Assembly (NCBI RefSeq): GCF_001718415.1
Contig: NZ_CP013378.1
Span: forward strand, 2,356,001-2,420,000
Direction of reading: 5' to 3'
DNA: 64,000 nucleotides
Origin: Burkholderia pseudomultivorans
GTDB taxonomy: Bacteria > Pseudomonadota > Gammaproteobacteria > Burkholderiales > Burkholderiaceae
In this document: positions 9,222 through 17,843 of the stretch, piece by piece
How positions within the stretch are numbered: the first letter of the stretch is position 1
Layout of the letters: every line of letters begins with the position of its first letter
Program-made: the position numbers and the translations under genes
Notes under the pieces: generated by a model
Told to the model about the DNA's origin: nothing
Databases searched by the model: none
What the model saw: the letters and a program-made list of their open reading frames with translations, nothing else

Positions 9222-10415
9222 TTATTTTAACTGAGATTTTGCGTATTCGGCCAGCTTTCCAGCGAGATCGCCGACGGCCGCGAGCGCGTCGGCCCAGCGG
9301 CCCGCATTCGCGTGCAGTGCCGCGTGATGCTGGCGGAAATCGGCCCAGTCGGGCGTGCCGGCGCCGTTCCACGCATGCCAGAAGCGCTCGAGCGCCGCGC
9401 GCGGCGCGTCGCCGAGGCCGGCCGACAGGTGCGCGAGCGCGGCGTCGAGCTTCGGCAGGTGCGCATCGTCGGCCTGCGGGTAGATGTGCCACACGAACGG
9501 CTTGCGCGCCCATTGCGCGCGCACGAACGAATCCTCGCCGCGCACGAAGTTGACATCGGCGACCCACAGCAGCGGATCGTAGTCGGCCTGCGGGACGAAC
9601 GCGAGCCCGTGCGCGGTGAGGTTGCCGGCGCGTGCATGCGAACCCGCGCCGAACGACGCGACTCCGAAAAAGCGCGCGAGCGCCGGCGACAGGCGGCCGG
9701 CCGGCACCAGCGCGACCACCGGCGACGCACCGTCGCGCCACTGCGCGAGCAGCGCGTCGACGGCCGGGTTTTCATACGCGAACAGGCTGACGACCGTCGT
9801 GCCGGGCGCCGGCGGCGCGCCGCCGGTCGCGCGCCGCCACCACGCGGCGCGGGCCTCGGCATCGGCTTCGAACGCGGCGCGGCGCGCGTCGAGGTCGCGC
9901 TCCTTCAGCACGCCGCCGGTGCCCGCCGACAGGCCCGGGAAGAAAAACGTCTTCAGCAGCGGGTAGCGCGGATGCGGCGACGGCCGCAGATGGAAATCGG
10001 CGACCCAATCCTCGGCGCTCAGGTATTCGAGGTTGATCCAGACGGGACGGCGCGCGCGGCGCGCCATCGCCGCGAGATACGCGGCGGGCAGCTCGCACGC
10101 GAACGCCTCGATCACGACGTCGGCGATCTCGAGCGTGTCGCCGATCTGCGCGTGCCAGTGCTCGATCGCGATCCCGTCGATGGTCTGCCGCGTTGCGTCG
10201 GGGTCGACACCCGGCAGCAGGCGCACGAAGGTGTGCAGGTCGTCGACGAACAGGCGCACCTGCCAGCCGTGCTCGTGCGCGAGCTGGCGCGCGAGGCGCC
10301 AGCACACGCCGATATCGCCGAAGTTGTCGATCACCGTGCAGAAGAGGTCGCAGGCGATCGGTTCGTTCGGCGCGAGCGGCGCCGGGGCAACGGGGGCAGG
10401 GACGGTGACGGACAT
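9222..10415 (-). CDS. earP: EF-P arginine rhamnosyltransferase EarP
   Basis: Inverting GT-B glycosyltransferase (397 aa) that moves rhamnose from dTDP-L-rhamnose to Arg32 of EF-P. The N-terminal DLFCTVIDNFGDIGVCWRLA contains the catalytic Asp region of the EarP family. A C-terminal FVRGEDSFVRAQWARKPFVW segment is the nucleotide-sugar binding area. It lies 127 bp upstream of efp on the same strand, the arrangement found in EarP-type bacteria. It starts at ATG, with 15-20 poorly conserved Ala/Pro residues before the first strand. Confidence 0.95.
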   Translation of the reverse strand: MSVTVPAPVAPAPLAPNEPIACDLFCTVIDNFGDIGVCWRLARQLAHEHGWQVRLFVDDLHTFVRLLPGVDPDATRQTIDGIAIEHWHAQIGDTLEIADVVIEAFACELPAAYLAAMARRARRPVWINLEYLSAEDWVADFHLRPSPHPRYPLLKTFFFPGLSAGTGGVLKERDLDARRAAFEADAEARAAWWRRATGGAPPAPGTTVVSLFAYENPAVDALLAQWRDGASPVVALVPAGRLSPALARFFGVASFGAGSHARAGNLTAHGLAFVPQADYDPLLWVADVNFVRGEDSFVRAQWARKPFVWHIYPQADDAHLPKLDAALAHLSAGLGDAPRAALERFWHAWNGAGTPDWADFRQHHAALHANAGRWADALAAVGDLAGKLAEYAKSQLK

Positions 10416-10491
10416 CGAAGCGGCGCGGTGAATGCTCTAAACTGGCGATTCTAATGGACCCGTTCCGCGCCTGGCGGCGCCCGGATCACGC

Positions 10492-12522
10492 ATGACATCC
10501 CCAGAAGCTTCCGACACCCCGTTCGAACCGAAGAAGATCCTCGCGCAACTGCCGCACATGCCGGGCGTCTACCGCTACTACGACGCGGCGGGCGCCGTGC
10601 TCTACGTGGGCAAGGCGCGCGACCTGAAAAAGCGCGTGTCGAGCTATTTCACGAAGACGCAGCTGTCGCCGCGCATCGCGATGATGGTCACGCGCATCGC
10701 GCGCATCGAGACGACCGTCACGCGTTCCGAGGCCGAGGCGCTGCTGCTCGAGAACAACCTGATCAAGGCACTCGCGCCGCGCTACAACATCCTGTTTCGC
10801 GACGACAAGTCGTATCCGTACCTGAAGCTCACCGCGCACCGTTTTCCGCGAATGGCGTACTACCGCGGCGCGGTCGACAAGCAGAACCAGTATTTCGGGC
10901 CGTTCCCGAGCGCATGGGCGGTGCGCGAGAGCATCCAGATCCTGCAGCGCGTGTTCCAGCTGCGCACCTGCGAGGATTCGGTCTTCAACAACCGCACGCG
11001 GCCGTGCCTGCTGCACCAGATCGGGCGCTGCACCGCGCCGTGCGTCGGCGCGATTTCCGAAGCCGATTACGCGGTCGACGTGTCGAATGCCGCGCGTTTC
11101 CTGCTCGGCCGGCAATCGGAGGTGATGAAGGAACTCGAGCAGAAGATGCACGCGTTCGCGGCCGAGCTGAAGTTCGAGCAGGCGGCGGCCGTGCGCAACC
11201 AGATGAGCTCGCTCGCGACCGTGCTGCATCAGCAGGCGATCGAGGTCGGCAGCGACAGCGACGTCGACATCCTGGCGGTCGTCGCGCAGGGCGGCCGCGT
11301 GTGCGTGAACCTCGCGATGGTGCGCGGCGGCCGGCACCTCGGCGACAAGGCGTATTTCCCGACGCACGTCGAGAGCGCGCTGACGCTCGCGGAAGGCGGT
11401 CTCGGCGACGAAGCCGAAGCGGCCGGGCTGGCTGACATCGCCGACGATGCGCAGCCCGATCGGCCCGCGGAAGACGCCGGCGGCGCGCGCGGCGCGGCCG
11501 CGTCGGTCGAGGCCGAGGTGCTCGACGCGTTCATCGCGCAGCACTACCTCGGCAACCGCGTGCCGCCGGTGCTCGTGGTCAGCCATGCGCCCGCGAGCCG
11601 CGACCTGCTCGAACTGCTGTCCGAGCAGGCCGGTCACAAGGTGTCGCTGGTGCGGCAGCCGCAGGGGCAGCGCCGCGCATGGCTGTCGATGGCCGAACAG
11701 AATGCGCAGATCGCGCTCGCGCGGCTGCTGTCCGAGCAGGGCTCGCAGCAGGCGCGCACGCGCGCGCTGGCGGAGACGCTCGGCCTCGAATGCGACGATC
11801 TCGCGACGCTGCGCATCGAGTGTTTCGACATCAGCCATACGATGGGCGAGGCGACGCAGGCGTCGTGCGTCGTCTATCACCATCACAAGATGCAGTCGGG
11901 CGAGTACCGCCGCTACAACATCGCGGGCATCACGCCGGGCGACGACTACGCGGCGATGCGGCAGGTGCTGACGCGCCGCTACGAGAAGATGGTCGAGCAG
12001 GCCGCGCAGGCGGCGGCCGCCGACGACGCGGCCGGCATCGACGGCGAGTCGACGCGCCAGGCCGAGGCTTCGAGCCTGCTGCCGAACATCGTGCTGATCG
12101 ACGGCGGCAAGGGTCAGGTCGAGATCGCGCGCCAGGTGTTTACCGAGCTCGGCCTCGACACGTCGATGCTGGTCGGCGTCGCGAAGGGCGAGGGGCGCAA
12201 GGTCGGTCTCGAGACGCTCGTGTTCGCGGACGGCCGCGCGCCGCTCGAACTCGGCAAGGAGAGCGCGGCGCTGATGCTGGTCGCGCAGATTCGCGACGAG
12301 GCGCACCGCTTCGCGATCACCGGGATGCGCGCGAAGCGCGCGAAGGCGCGCCAGACCTCGCGGCTCGAGGAACTGGAAGGGGTCGGCGCGAAGCGTCGCC
12401 AGCGGCTGCTGGCGCGCTTCGGCGGATTGCGCGGCGTCGTCGCGGCGAGCGTCGAGGAACTCGCGAGCGTGGACGGCATTTCGCACGCGCTTGCCGAGCA
12501 GATCTACAAGCAGCTTCACTGA
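10492..12522 (+). CDS. uvrC: Excinuclease ABC subunit C
   Basis: Dual-incision nuclease of nucleotide excision repair (676 aa). The N-terminal GIY-YIG domain reads [22 protein letters not shown] with conserved ...KKRVSSYF. The Cys-rich segment [17 protein letters not shown] is followed by a UVR motif ([12 protein letters not shown]) that contacts UvrB. The RNase H-like C-terminal domain has [11 protein letters not shown] and IDGGKGQV, and a tandem HhH ends the protein ([13 protein letters not shown]). Two Ala-rich inserts, around 310-345 and 505-525, make it longer than the E. coli protein. Confidence 0.97.
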   Translation: MTSPEASDTPFEPKKILAQLPHMPGVYRYYDAAGAVLYVGKARDLKKRVSSYFTKTQLSPRIAMMVTRIARIETTVTRSEAEALLLENNLIKALAPRYNILFRDDKSYPYLKLTAHRFPRMAYYRGAVDKQNQYFGPFPSAWAVRESIQILQRVFQLRTCEDSVFNNRTRPCLLHQIGRCTAPCVGAISEADYAVDVSNAARFLLGRQSEVMKELEQKMHAFAAELKFEQAAAVRNQMSSLATVLHQQAIEVGSDSDVDILAVVAQGGRVCVNLAMVRGGRHLGDKAYFPTHVESALTLAEGGLGDEAEAAGLADIADDAQPDRPAEDAGGARGAAASVEAEVLDAFIAQHYLGNRVPPVLVVSHAPASRDLLELLSEQAGHKVSLVRQPQGQRRAWLSMAEQNAQIALARLLSEQGSQQARTRALAETLGLECDDLATLRIECFDISHTMGEATQASCVVYHHHKMQSGEYRRYNIAGITPGDDYAAMRQVLTRRYEKMVEQAAQAAAADDAAGIDGESTRQAEASSLLPNIVLIDGGKGQVEIARQVFTELGLDTSMLVGVAKGEGRKVGLETLVFADGRAPLELGKESAALMLVAQIRDEAHRFAITGMRAKRAKARQTSRLEELEGVGAKRRQRLLARFGGLRGVVAASVEELASVDGISHALAEQIYKQLH

Positions 12523-12612
12523 TATGGCCGCGCGACCGGCCGTATTGCCCGCGTTCTTGTGGCGGGCCGGTCGACACGGCACAATTGCGAATCCTTTACT
12601 GTCCCGGATGCC

Positions 12613-13203
12613 ATGCCGTTCAATTTCCCGATTTTCCTGACGTGGGTGCGGATCGTGCTGATTCCGCTCGTCGTCGGCGTGTTCTATCTGCCGGACACGG
12701 TGATGGGCGGCGCGCAGCGCAATATCGCGGCGGCGGCGATCTTCATCCTCGCCGCACTGACCGACTGGTTCGACGGGTTTCTTGCCCGCAAGTGGAACCA
12801 GACCTCGTCGTTCGGCGCGTTTCTCGATCCGGTGGCCGACAAGCTGATGGTGACGGCCGCGCTGCTGATCCTCGTGCAGATTTCCCGCGTCGACGCGGCG
12901 ATCGCGCTGGTGATCGTCGGCCGCGAGATCGCGATCTCGGCGCTGCGCGAGTGGATGGCGCAGATCGGCGCATCGAAGAGCGTCGCGGTGAACCAGCTCG
13001 GCAAGTTCAAGACCGCGTGCCAGATGGTCGCGATCCCGATGCTGCTGTACTTCGGGCCGCTGCCGCTCGGCTTTGCGACGATCGACACGCGCGTGTGGGG
13101 CGAGTGGCTGATGTATCTGGCCGCGGTGCTGACGATCTGGTCGATGCTCTACTACATGAAGCTCGCGTGGCCGCAGATTCGCGAGCGCGGCGGCGCGTCG
13201 TGA
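12613..13203 (+). CDS. pgsA: CDP-diacylglycerol-glycerol-3-phosphate 3-phosphatidyltransferase
   Basis: Integral membrane enzyme (196 aa) making phosphatidylglycerol phosphate, the precursor of PG and cardiolipin. The CDP-alcohol phosphotransferase signature is complete: D-G-x2-A-R-x8-G-x3-D-x3-D spans DGFLARKWNQTSSFGAFLD plus PVAD. Several hydrophobic segments are visible, including the N-terminal FPIFLTWVRIVLIPLVVGVF. The ATG at 12613 places MPFNFPIFLTWVRI first. It lies 90 bp after uvrC, as in many proteobacteria. Confidence 0.95.
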   Translation: MPFNFPIFLTWVRIVLIPLVVGVFYLPDTVMGGAQRNIAAAAIFILAALTDWFDGFLARKWNQTSSFGAFLDPVADKLMVTAALLILVQISRVDAAIALVIVGREIAISALREWMAQIGASKSVAVNQLGKFKTACQMVAIPMLLYFGPLPLGFATIDTRVWGEWLMYLAAVLTIWSMLYYMKLAWPQIRERGGAS

Positions 13204-13259
13204 TGCGGATGCAGCGGTCGCGGCGCGGAAGTTTTTTGGAAAAAGGGCGCGAAAAGCCC

Positions 13260-13288
13260 TTGACATACGAATGTGCCTTCGACATAAT
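13260..13288 (+). promoter_or_regulatory. Sigma70 promoter of the tRNA-Gly cluster
   Basis: A perfect TTGACA box (13260-13265), a 17-bp spacer and CATAAT (13283-13288) lie 60 bp upstream of the first tRNA-Gly. This is a near-consensus housekeeping promoter of the strength expected for stable RNA. Confidence 0.8.
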
Positions 13289-13348
13289 CTCGCTTCTCCG
13301 CTGCACGACGAAGCGAATGTAGCGGGGAAGCAGTAGCGCAGTACACAT

Positions 13349-13424
13349 GCGGGAGTAGCTCAGTTGGTAGAGCGCAACCTTGCCAAGGTTGAGGTCGCGA
13401 GTTCGAGACTCGTCTCCCGCTCCA
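13349..13424 (+). tRNA. tRNA-Gly(GCC), copy 1
   Basis: 76-nt cloverleaf. Acceptor stem GCGGGAG/CTCCCGC, D arm AGCTCAGTTGGTAGAGC, anticodon loop TTGCCAA (GCC), T arm with GTTCGAG, and the encoded CCA tail. First of three identical copies. Confidence 0.97.
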
Positions 13425-13474
13425 GATTTTCCGGCAGCGTGTCGTACGGCGAAGCGCTGCACATGCAGGACAAT

Positions 13475-13550
13475 GCGGGAGTAGCTCAGTTGGTAGAGCG
13501 CAACCTTGCCAAGGTTGAGGTCGCGAGTTCGAGACTCGTCTCCCGCTCCA
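13475..13550 (+). tRNA. tRNA-Gly(GCC), copy 2
   Basis: Base-for-base the same 76 nt as copy 1, with CCA encoded. It starts exactly 126 bp after copy 1. The 50-nt spacers are nearly identical, so the unit is a tandem duplication including the spacer. Confidence 0.97.
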
Positions 13551-13600
13551 GATTTTTCGGCAGCGTGTCGTACGGCAAAGCGCTGCGCATGCAGGACAAT

Positions 13601-13676
13601 GCGGGAGTAGCTCAGTTGGTAGAGCGCAACCTTGCCAAGGTTGAGGTCGCGAGTTCGAGACTCGTCTCCCGCTCCA
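13601..13676 (+). tRNA. tRNA-Gly(GCC), copy 3
   Basis: Third identical 76-nt copy, again offset by 126 bp. It is followed 7 bp later by an intrinsic terminator, so the three copies form one transcript. Confidence 0.97.
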
Positions 13677-13683
13677 GCAAATG

Positions 13684-13705
13684 GGGAAGCCGTGCTTCCC
13701 TTTTT
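13684..13705 (+). terminator. Terminator of the tRNA-Gly cluster
   Basis: Stem GGGAAGC/GCTTCCC with a 3-nt loop, followed by TTTTT. Confidence 0.8.
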
Positions 13706-13776
13706 ATTTGATGGCCTGACGGCCGTCGAATGAAAAATCTGCCGTGTGTCGCGATGGCATCCGGCAGTCCGCTTTT

Positions 13777-13850
13777 GGCGCGATAGCAAAGCGGTTATGC
13801 AGCGGCCTGCAAAGCCGTTTAGGCCGGTTCGACTCCGGCTCGCGCCTCCA
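13777..13850 (+). tRNA. tRNA-Cys(GCA)
   Basis: 74-nt cloverleaf. Acceptor stem GGCGCGA/TCGCGCC, anticodon loop CTGCAAA (GCA), T arm GGTTCGACTCC and the encoded CCA tail. It lies 101 bp after the last tRNA-Gly. The DNA just beyond it carries phage-like debris, so this may be an old integration site. Confidence 0.95.
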
Positions 13851-13861
13851 GGTAGGAAGAG

Positions 13862-13889
13862 AAAAAGCCCTGAGAAATCAGGGCTTTTT
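13862..13889. terminator. Terminator after tRNA-Cys
   Basis: 12-bp stem AAAAAGCCCTGA/TCAGGGCTTTTT with a GAAA tetraloop and flanking A/T runs, 12 bp past the tRNA end. Confidence 0.85.
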
Positions 13890-14055
13890 CTTTTTCCGGC
13901 CCTGCTTCGCTCTTGCAGGAACGTCGCCAAGGGCGGTGCACAGTCGCCTCCAACCACCCGAGACACACGCATAACCACCCCTCAATCGGCTCTTTGGCCG
14001 TATAGGCGAGTTTGCGTCACCGCATGGCGACCGGCCTCGTCGATGGCGGCCGGCT

Positions 14056-14196
14056 TTGCGCGGCGGCTTCATGCGACCGCCCGCAAAGGCCGAGGTGATC
14101 GACGACGTCAACGGCGAACTGACCGATCTAGATCGCGTCGTGCCGCATCGCCCGGAGGAGTTCGTGCGTCAGTTCAAACGGGCGCGGACCGGCCGG
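14056..14196 (+). pseudogene. Fragment of a phage-type DNA adenine methyltransferase
   Basis: About 47 codons resemble an internal piece of D12-class (Dam-like) methylases found in prophages: KAEVIDDVNGEL followed by RVV and then EEFVRQFK. Family members read roughly KVEVINDVNGEL...HHLEEFVRQFKWALTSR. There is no proper start, no glycine-rich SAM motif and no catalytic DPPY. The match fades after FKRART. It is most likely a remnant left by decay of an element beside tRNA-Cys. Recognised from memory, so confidence is moderate. Confidence 0.5.
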
Positions 14197-14273
14197 TATT
14201 GGAACACCGAAATCGACGTGTGGAACGTGAAAGCGGTCCTGCCGCCGGGTTTCCCGGCGGCGCTTTCGACAAT

Positions 14274-14711
14274 TCAGGTGGCCAGCGCCTTGCACTCTTT
14301 GGCGCATGCCCGACACGACTCCAGGCATGCCTTGCAGGGCTCGTGCTTGTCAGCATGCTTCGTGCATTCCTGCGCGCAATCGTTGCACGCATCCATCGCG
14401 ACCTTCGCGAGACCCGGAAGATAGCGCGAATCCTGATTGGCGAGCCCTTGTAGCGCGGTGCAAAGGGAAAGCATCTGTGACACGCTTTTGGCGCATCCGG
14501 CCAGGTCATTATCGCCGCCGCTCAAAAGGTCGAGGCAATGATTCAGGCAGACTTGCCCCTTCGACACGCACGCCCCGGCAACATCAGCCAACGTCTTGTA
14601 GTGGCCGCCATGATGCATGTGAGGACTCTCCTGGGCCGAGGCCCGCTCTGCAACCGCCAACGCTGCAAAGGCAAGCATTCCGGTACCGACCAGCGCTTCG
14701 CGTCTGTCCAT
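14274..14711 (-). CDS. Tat-exported four-helix copper storage protein (Csp1-like)
   Basis: 145 aa with a twin-arginine-like leader (MDRREALVGTGMLAFAALAVA, cleavage probable after ASA) followed by a His-rich stretch (HMHHGGH). The mature part contains 13 Cys spaced along helices, many as CxxxC or CxxC (VCLNHC, DACNDCAQEC, CKACLESCRACAKEC). This matches the Csp family, whose helical bundles fill their core with Cys-bound Cu(I). Methanotroph Csp1 also has 13 Cys and a Tat signal. The stop at 14274 is followed by a GC hairpin (14241-14262) without a T run. No copper regulator gene is adjacent. Likely periplasmic copper buffering. Confidence 0.85.
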   Translation of the reverse strand: MDRREALVGTGMLAFAALAVAERASAQESPHMHHGGHYKTLADVAGACVSKGQVCLNHCLDLLSGGDNDLAGCAKSVSQMLSLCTALQGLANQDSRYLPGLAKVAMDACNDCAQECTKHADKHEPCKACLESCRACAKECKALAT

Positions 14712-15768
14712 GTGAAATCCCTCTCAACGAAAGTTCACCGCGATGACGAAACTTCAGGAGCCGCAGAATGACAGCCGCCGGGAAAGGGGGGGGCTGCATC
14801 GGACGAATGCTAACACCAAAGGAAATGCCGGAAATCGAATTGTCGGACCTGGCTCGTCGACGGTCGGCGCAGATCAGGCAATGGCATATTCGTGGACTGC
14901 GCGCGTCAGCTCTGCTCCGGGGATCTTCCACGACGGGCCGTCCATGGACGTTCGCAATGCCGGTTTGTCGTGTTGCACCGCCAGCGGTATATCGGAAATT
15001 TCAGCGTCGTCGTCATCACCCGTTTCAGCTGGAATGCAGCCGCTTCCACTGACCCGCCATCATGACCGCTCGTCCTCGCAATCGAATGACTGCCTGGCTA
15101 ACGGCGGGCACGGTTGTCTATCTGTCGCCGGGCGTGACGGTGAACGTGGTGAAGGGCCTGAGCGTGTATGCGCTCGTGCAGAAGCCTGAAGATGCCGACC
15201 GCGACCCGCCAGCAACAATCCCAATCGATCCCGGCGACCGCCGAAACATGGCCATTCGATTTTTATCTGCGCCGAGCAATTATTGCGGCTGACGAGTGTT
15301 GGCAGGGAATAATTGCCGATAAATTCGGGTTGTTATCGGTATGGAAATTTTGGTTGGCGTATATGAAACTATTCGCTCGATTGATTTTGCAGGGTGACCC
15401 GATGGGGCAATCGCGCCCTGAAAACGATTCCGGATTTCCGGGTAAACCGGCCACGCGAACTGCCCCTTCATATCGCTGACACAAGGCTTGCTCGCCCCGC
15501 GCGGGGCCGGCTCCCGGGCTGTCGGCTCGTCTCGCATGTCGATCGCGAGCCCTTGCTAATATGGTATTACCATAAGCATTGAATCCTCTTCGTGTAATCC
15601 ATGAGAGAAATTCGCGTGTTTCAAATACTGAGAGTTGTTAATATGGGCGGCCTGGATTTGTTGTTTGGTTAATTGCGGGGCGGGGTCAATTTGGAAATCG
15701 CCGATTTCGATCGGAGAGGGATTTATTTGTCTTCCGCCGCCTTAAATCAGACTATATACGGAACAACT
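14712..15768. other. Gene-poor, AT-richer accessory stretch
   Basis: About 1.05 kb with no gene I can support. Short open frames here lack recognisable domains, start signals or continuity. From about 15270 the base composition drops visibly below the surrounding GC (many ATT/TTA runs near 15290-15390 and 15560-15740). It contains one recognisable protein fragment near 15101-15187. Together with the methylase fragment to the left this looks like decayed horizontally acquired DNA next to the tRNA cluster. Confidence 0.6.
15101..15187 (+). pseudogene. Possible outer-membrane beta-barrel C-terminal fragment
   Basis: About 29 codons reading VVYLSPGVTVNVV then GLSVYALVQKP. This resembles the penultimate strands of MetA-pathway-type outer-membrane transporter proteins, where 'LSPG...LSVYGFVQ.PLYQ' is common. 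The frame then runs into unrelated sequence. No start or upstream barrel sequence is present. Tentative. Confidence 0.3.
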
Positions 15769-15918
15769 ATGCTCAGCGCTCACGAATTTGCAACGCTCAT
15801 GCTCGTCAAGTCTGCTCCGGACCAGATCGATCTCGACCGCGAGGATCTCAACGCGCTGCTTGAGCACCAATTGGTGGCACTGGAAGAAATGGGCAGCGGC
15901 GCCGGCGTCCGTGCCTGA
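15769..15918 (+). CDS. Small conserved-looking protein, possibly frameshifted
   Basis: 49-aa protein starting MLSAHEFATLMLVK, then DQIDLDREDLNALLEHQLVALEEM. I recognise no domain; the amphipathic helices suggest a small cytoplasmic regulator-like protein. The frame stops at 15918, but a different frame continues as CLTENGQSFVQAVARVR to a stop at 15963-15965, which overlaps the next gene's ATG as ATGA. That reading gives a more natural ending and coupling, so a single-base indel near 15885-15910 is plausible. The start was chosen at the ATG after the AT-rich leader. Confidence 0.5.
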   Translation: MLSAHEFATLMLVKSAPDQIDLDREDLNALLEHQLVALEEMGSGAGVRA

Positions 15919-15961
15919 CGGAGAACGGCCAGTCGTTCGTTCAGGCGGTCGCGCGCGTGCG

Positions 15962-16501
15962 ATGAACTGGTTCGCGTCGCGGAAAATGGCCGACCCGCAG
16001 TCGAAGCGCATCGAGGACGGCGCCGCGTGGGCGAGCCGCCTCGGTTGGGACGCGAGCCGATATGCGGCCTGGGAAATCGTCGTGACGATGGGGACCCGCC
16101 CGATTTATGACTGGGTCAGCCGGCGCAATAAACTGCAGCCCGACGACATGCTGCTGTCGCTGTCGGTGCGCTCGTTCACGCCGTGGGTGGCGCACCTGAA
16201 GCGGCATGACGGCCTGTTCTCGATCGACTGGCGGCCCGGACTCACGTCGGTCGACACCGAGCAGCTCCGCTACCGGCGCCTGACGCCGTGGCCGGCCATG
16301 AGCGAACCCGGCGATTTTCCCGCATTGGTCGGCGCGCTGAACCGCCTGCCGTTTCGGCCCATTCTCGCCGCAGCGCAGGTCCAGATCCCTTCGCCCGGCG
16401 AAGCCACCAGGCAGGCGATGTACGACTGGCTGTCGGGCGTCTGCGACACGGTGGAATTCATCGGCGATGCCGACGGGCCGCAGGTGTATCCGAAGCGTTG
16501 A
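15962..16501 (+). CDS. Hypothetical protein, 179 aa
   Basis: Starts MNWFASRKMADPQSKRIEDG and is soluble throughout, with many Trp/Arg residues and no signal peptide or membrane segment. No family recognised. The ATG at 15962 overlaps the alternative-frame stop of the preceding small gene, suggesting a two-gene unit. Codon composition is typical of the chromosome, unlike the DNA just upstream. It converges with the GNAT gene, 43 bp away. Confidence 0.65.
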   Translation: MNWFASRKMADPQSKRIEDGAAWASRLGWDASRYAAWEIVVTMGTRPIYDWVSRRNKLQPDDMLLSLSVRSFTPWVAHLKRHDGLFSIDWRPGLTSVDTEQLRYRRLTPWPAMSEPGDFPALVGALNRLPFRPILAAAQVQIPSPGEATRQAMYDWLSGVCDTVEFIGDADGPQVYPKR

Positions 16502-16544
16502 CGCGCCGGCGGCGGTCTCGTTGCGTACGCAACCAAGCGGGCAA

Positions 16545-17093
16545 TCAGCCGTCTACCGGCTGCGCCGGCGTGTCCAGCTTGAGCTGGTAGAACGCCGCGT
16601 CGAGCCAGCGCCCGAACTTGAATCCCGCTTCCGCGATCGTGCCCGAGTGCACGAATCCGAGCCGCGTGTGCAGCGCGATGCTGCCGGCATTGGTCGCATC
16701 GATGCAGCCGACCAGCAGGTGCACGTCGGCTTCGCGTGCGCGCCGGATCAGCTCGCGCAGCAGGAACTCGCCGAGCCCGCGTCCGCGCTGGTCGCGATGC
16801 ACGTAGACGCTGTGTTCGACCGTGTACTTGAACGCGGGAAACGCGCGGAACGTGCCCCAGCTCGCGAAGCCGAGCAGCGTGCCCGCCGCATCCACCGCGC
16901 CGACGACCGGAAACCCGCCTGCGCGCTTGGCCGCGAACCACGCGACCATCGCCTCCGGCGGCCGCGGCCGGTAGTCGTACAGCGCGGTCGAATTGACGAT
17001 CGCATCGTTCAGGATCTCGAGAATGGCCGGCGCGTGCTCGGCCTCGGTGCAATCGATCAGTCGCACGTCGTCGCGCTGTGTCGGGGAATTCAT
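16545..17093 (-). CDS. GNAT N-acetyltransferase (phosphinothricin/methionine-sulfone type)
   Basis: 182-aa acyltransferase with the acetyl-CoA pyrophosphate loop DQRGRGLGEFLL (R/Q-x-x-G-x-G/A). Preceding strands are typical of the PAT/MddA subgroup: ILEILNDAIVNSTALYDYRPR, GFASWGTFRAFPAFKYTVEHSVYV. The end reads NAGSIALHTRLGF. Members acetylate phosphinothricin, methionine sulfone or sulfoximine; the substrate here is not determined. The stop of the upstream XRE-cupin gene is 65 bp away on the same strand, so the two probably share a transcript. Confidence 0.85.
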   Translation of the reverse strand: MNSPTQRDDVRLIDCTEAEHAPAILEILNDAIVNSTALYDYRPRPPEAMVAWFAAKRAGGFPVVGAVDAAGTLLGFASWGTFRAFPAFKYTVEHSVYVHRDQRGRGLGEFLLRELIRRAREADVHLLVGCIDATNAGSIALHTRLGFVHSGTIAEAGFKFGRWLDAAFYQLKLDTPAQPVDG

Positions 17094-17158
17094 TCGGGCT
17101 CCTTGGTGCTTTGAACGGGGTGCGCATGCGCCGCGCGCCGCGCGCCGCGATCCGCGCG

Positions 17159-17770
17159 TCACGCGCTGCGCGCGCCGCCGGGCGCGTCGCAGATCGCCAC
17201 GAGATACCGCGCGGCGTGCGGCGACGGGTTGCTGAAAATCAGCGGCTGATCGAGCTGCATCGCCAGGCAGTCGCCTTCGTGAAGCACGTGAAGCTGGCTG
17301 CCGAGCGTCACGTCGATGCGTCCGTGCACGACCCACACCTGCTGGTGCATCGCGCTTTCGCGCCCGCCGGTGTCGTACGCGACGCGCGCGCCGGGCGGGA
17401 AATCGACCTCGACGAGCTGGAACGGCGACGGCCAGCCGGGCGGCGACAGGTTGCGCCGCGCATAGCCCGACGCCGGGTCGCGCCATTCCGCCTGCTGCGC
17501 ACGGCGCACCAGCGGCTCGGCCCGCGCATCGTCGCGCTCGCCGCCGAACAGCCCGGCCAGCGAGACACCGAGCCCGGCCGCGAGCTTGTCGAGCACGACG
17601 GCGGTCGGGCTGGCCGACGCGCGTTCGATGAGCGAGATCATCGAACGGCTGACGCCGGAACGCGCGGCCAGCGCATCGAGCGTGTAGCCTTGGCCGGTCC
17701 GCAGGTCGCGCACGCGGCGGGCAATGCGCGCGTTGATGCCGGCTTCGTCGGTGGAGATGGATTCCTGCAT
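17159..17770 (-). CDS. XRE-family regulator with C-terminal cupin
   Basis: 203 aa. N-terminal helix-turn-helix (about residues 20-75): GYTLDALAARSGVSRSMISL followed by IERASASPT. The C-terminal cupin-2 domain has PPGARVAYDTG and LHVLHEGDCLAM. Such proteins sense a small ligand and often repress the neighbouring gene, here probably the co-directional GNAT acetyltransferase. The ATG at 17770 was chosen; an in-frame TTG at 17809 would add 13 residues without domain content. The ligand is unknown. Confidence 0.85.
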   Translation of the reverse strand: MQESISTDEAGINARIARRVRDLRTGQGYTLDALAARSGVSRSMISLIERASASPTAVVLDKLAAGLGVSLAGLFGGERDDARAEPLVRRAQQAEWRDPASGYARRNLSPPGWPSPFQLVEVDFPPGARVAYDTGGRESAMHQQVWVVHGRIDVTLGSQLHVLHEGDCLAMQLDQPLIFSNPSPHAARYLVAICDAPGGARSA

Positions 17771-17843
17771 GATGGATTCATTTTCCAGCAAAGTGGAATC
17801 GGGTGTCAACGCGAGTCGTTGCCGAACCGGCGAGCGAACCGGC

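Noticed and set aside
10486..13266. A 926-residue open frame on the minus strand opposite uvrC/pgsA
   Set aside because: Arg/His-rich composition typical of antisense frames in high-GC genes; the plus strand has clear UvrC and PgsA motifs.
13349..13676. Regularly spaced repeats as a possible CRISPR array
   Set aside because: The 76-nt repeats fold as tRNA-Gly and the spacers are nearly identical to each other.
13746..14453. 235-residue frame covering tRNA-Cys and beyond
   Set aside because: It reads through a tRNA and a terminator; only the short methylase-like piece in another frame has protein similarity.
14712..15060. Open frames after the copper-storage gene as a new gene
   Set aside because: Short overlapping frames without start signals, domain or composition support.
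17771..17809. TTG start for the XRE-cupin gene
   Set aside because: Adds 13 unconserved residues; the ATG at 17770 is adequate, though the choice is not proven.
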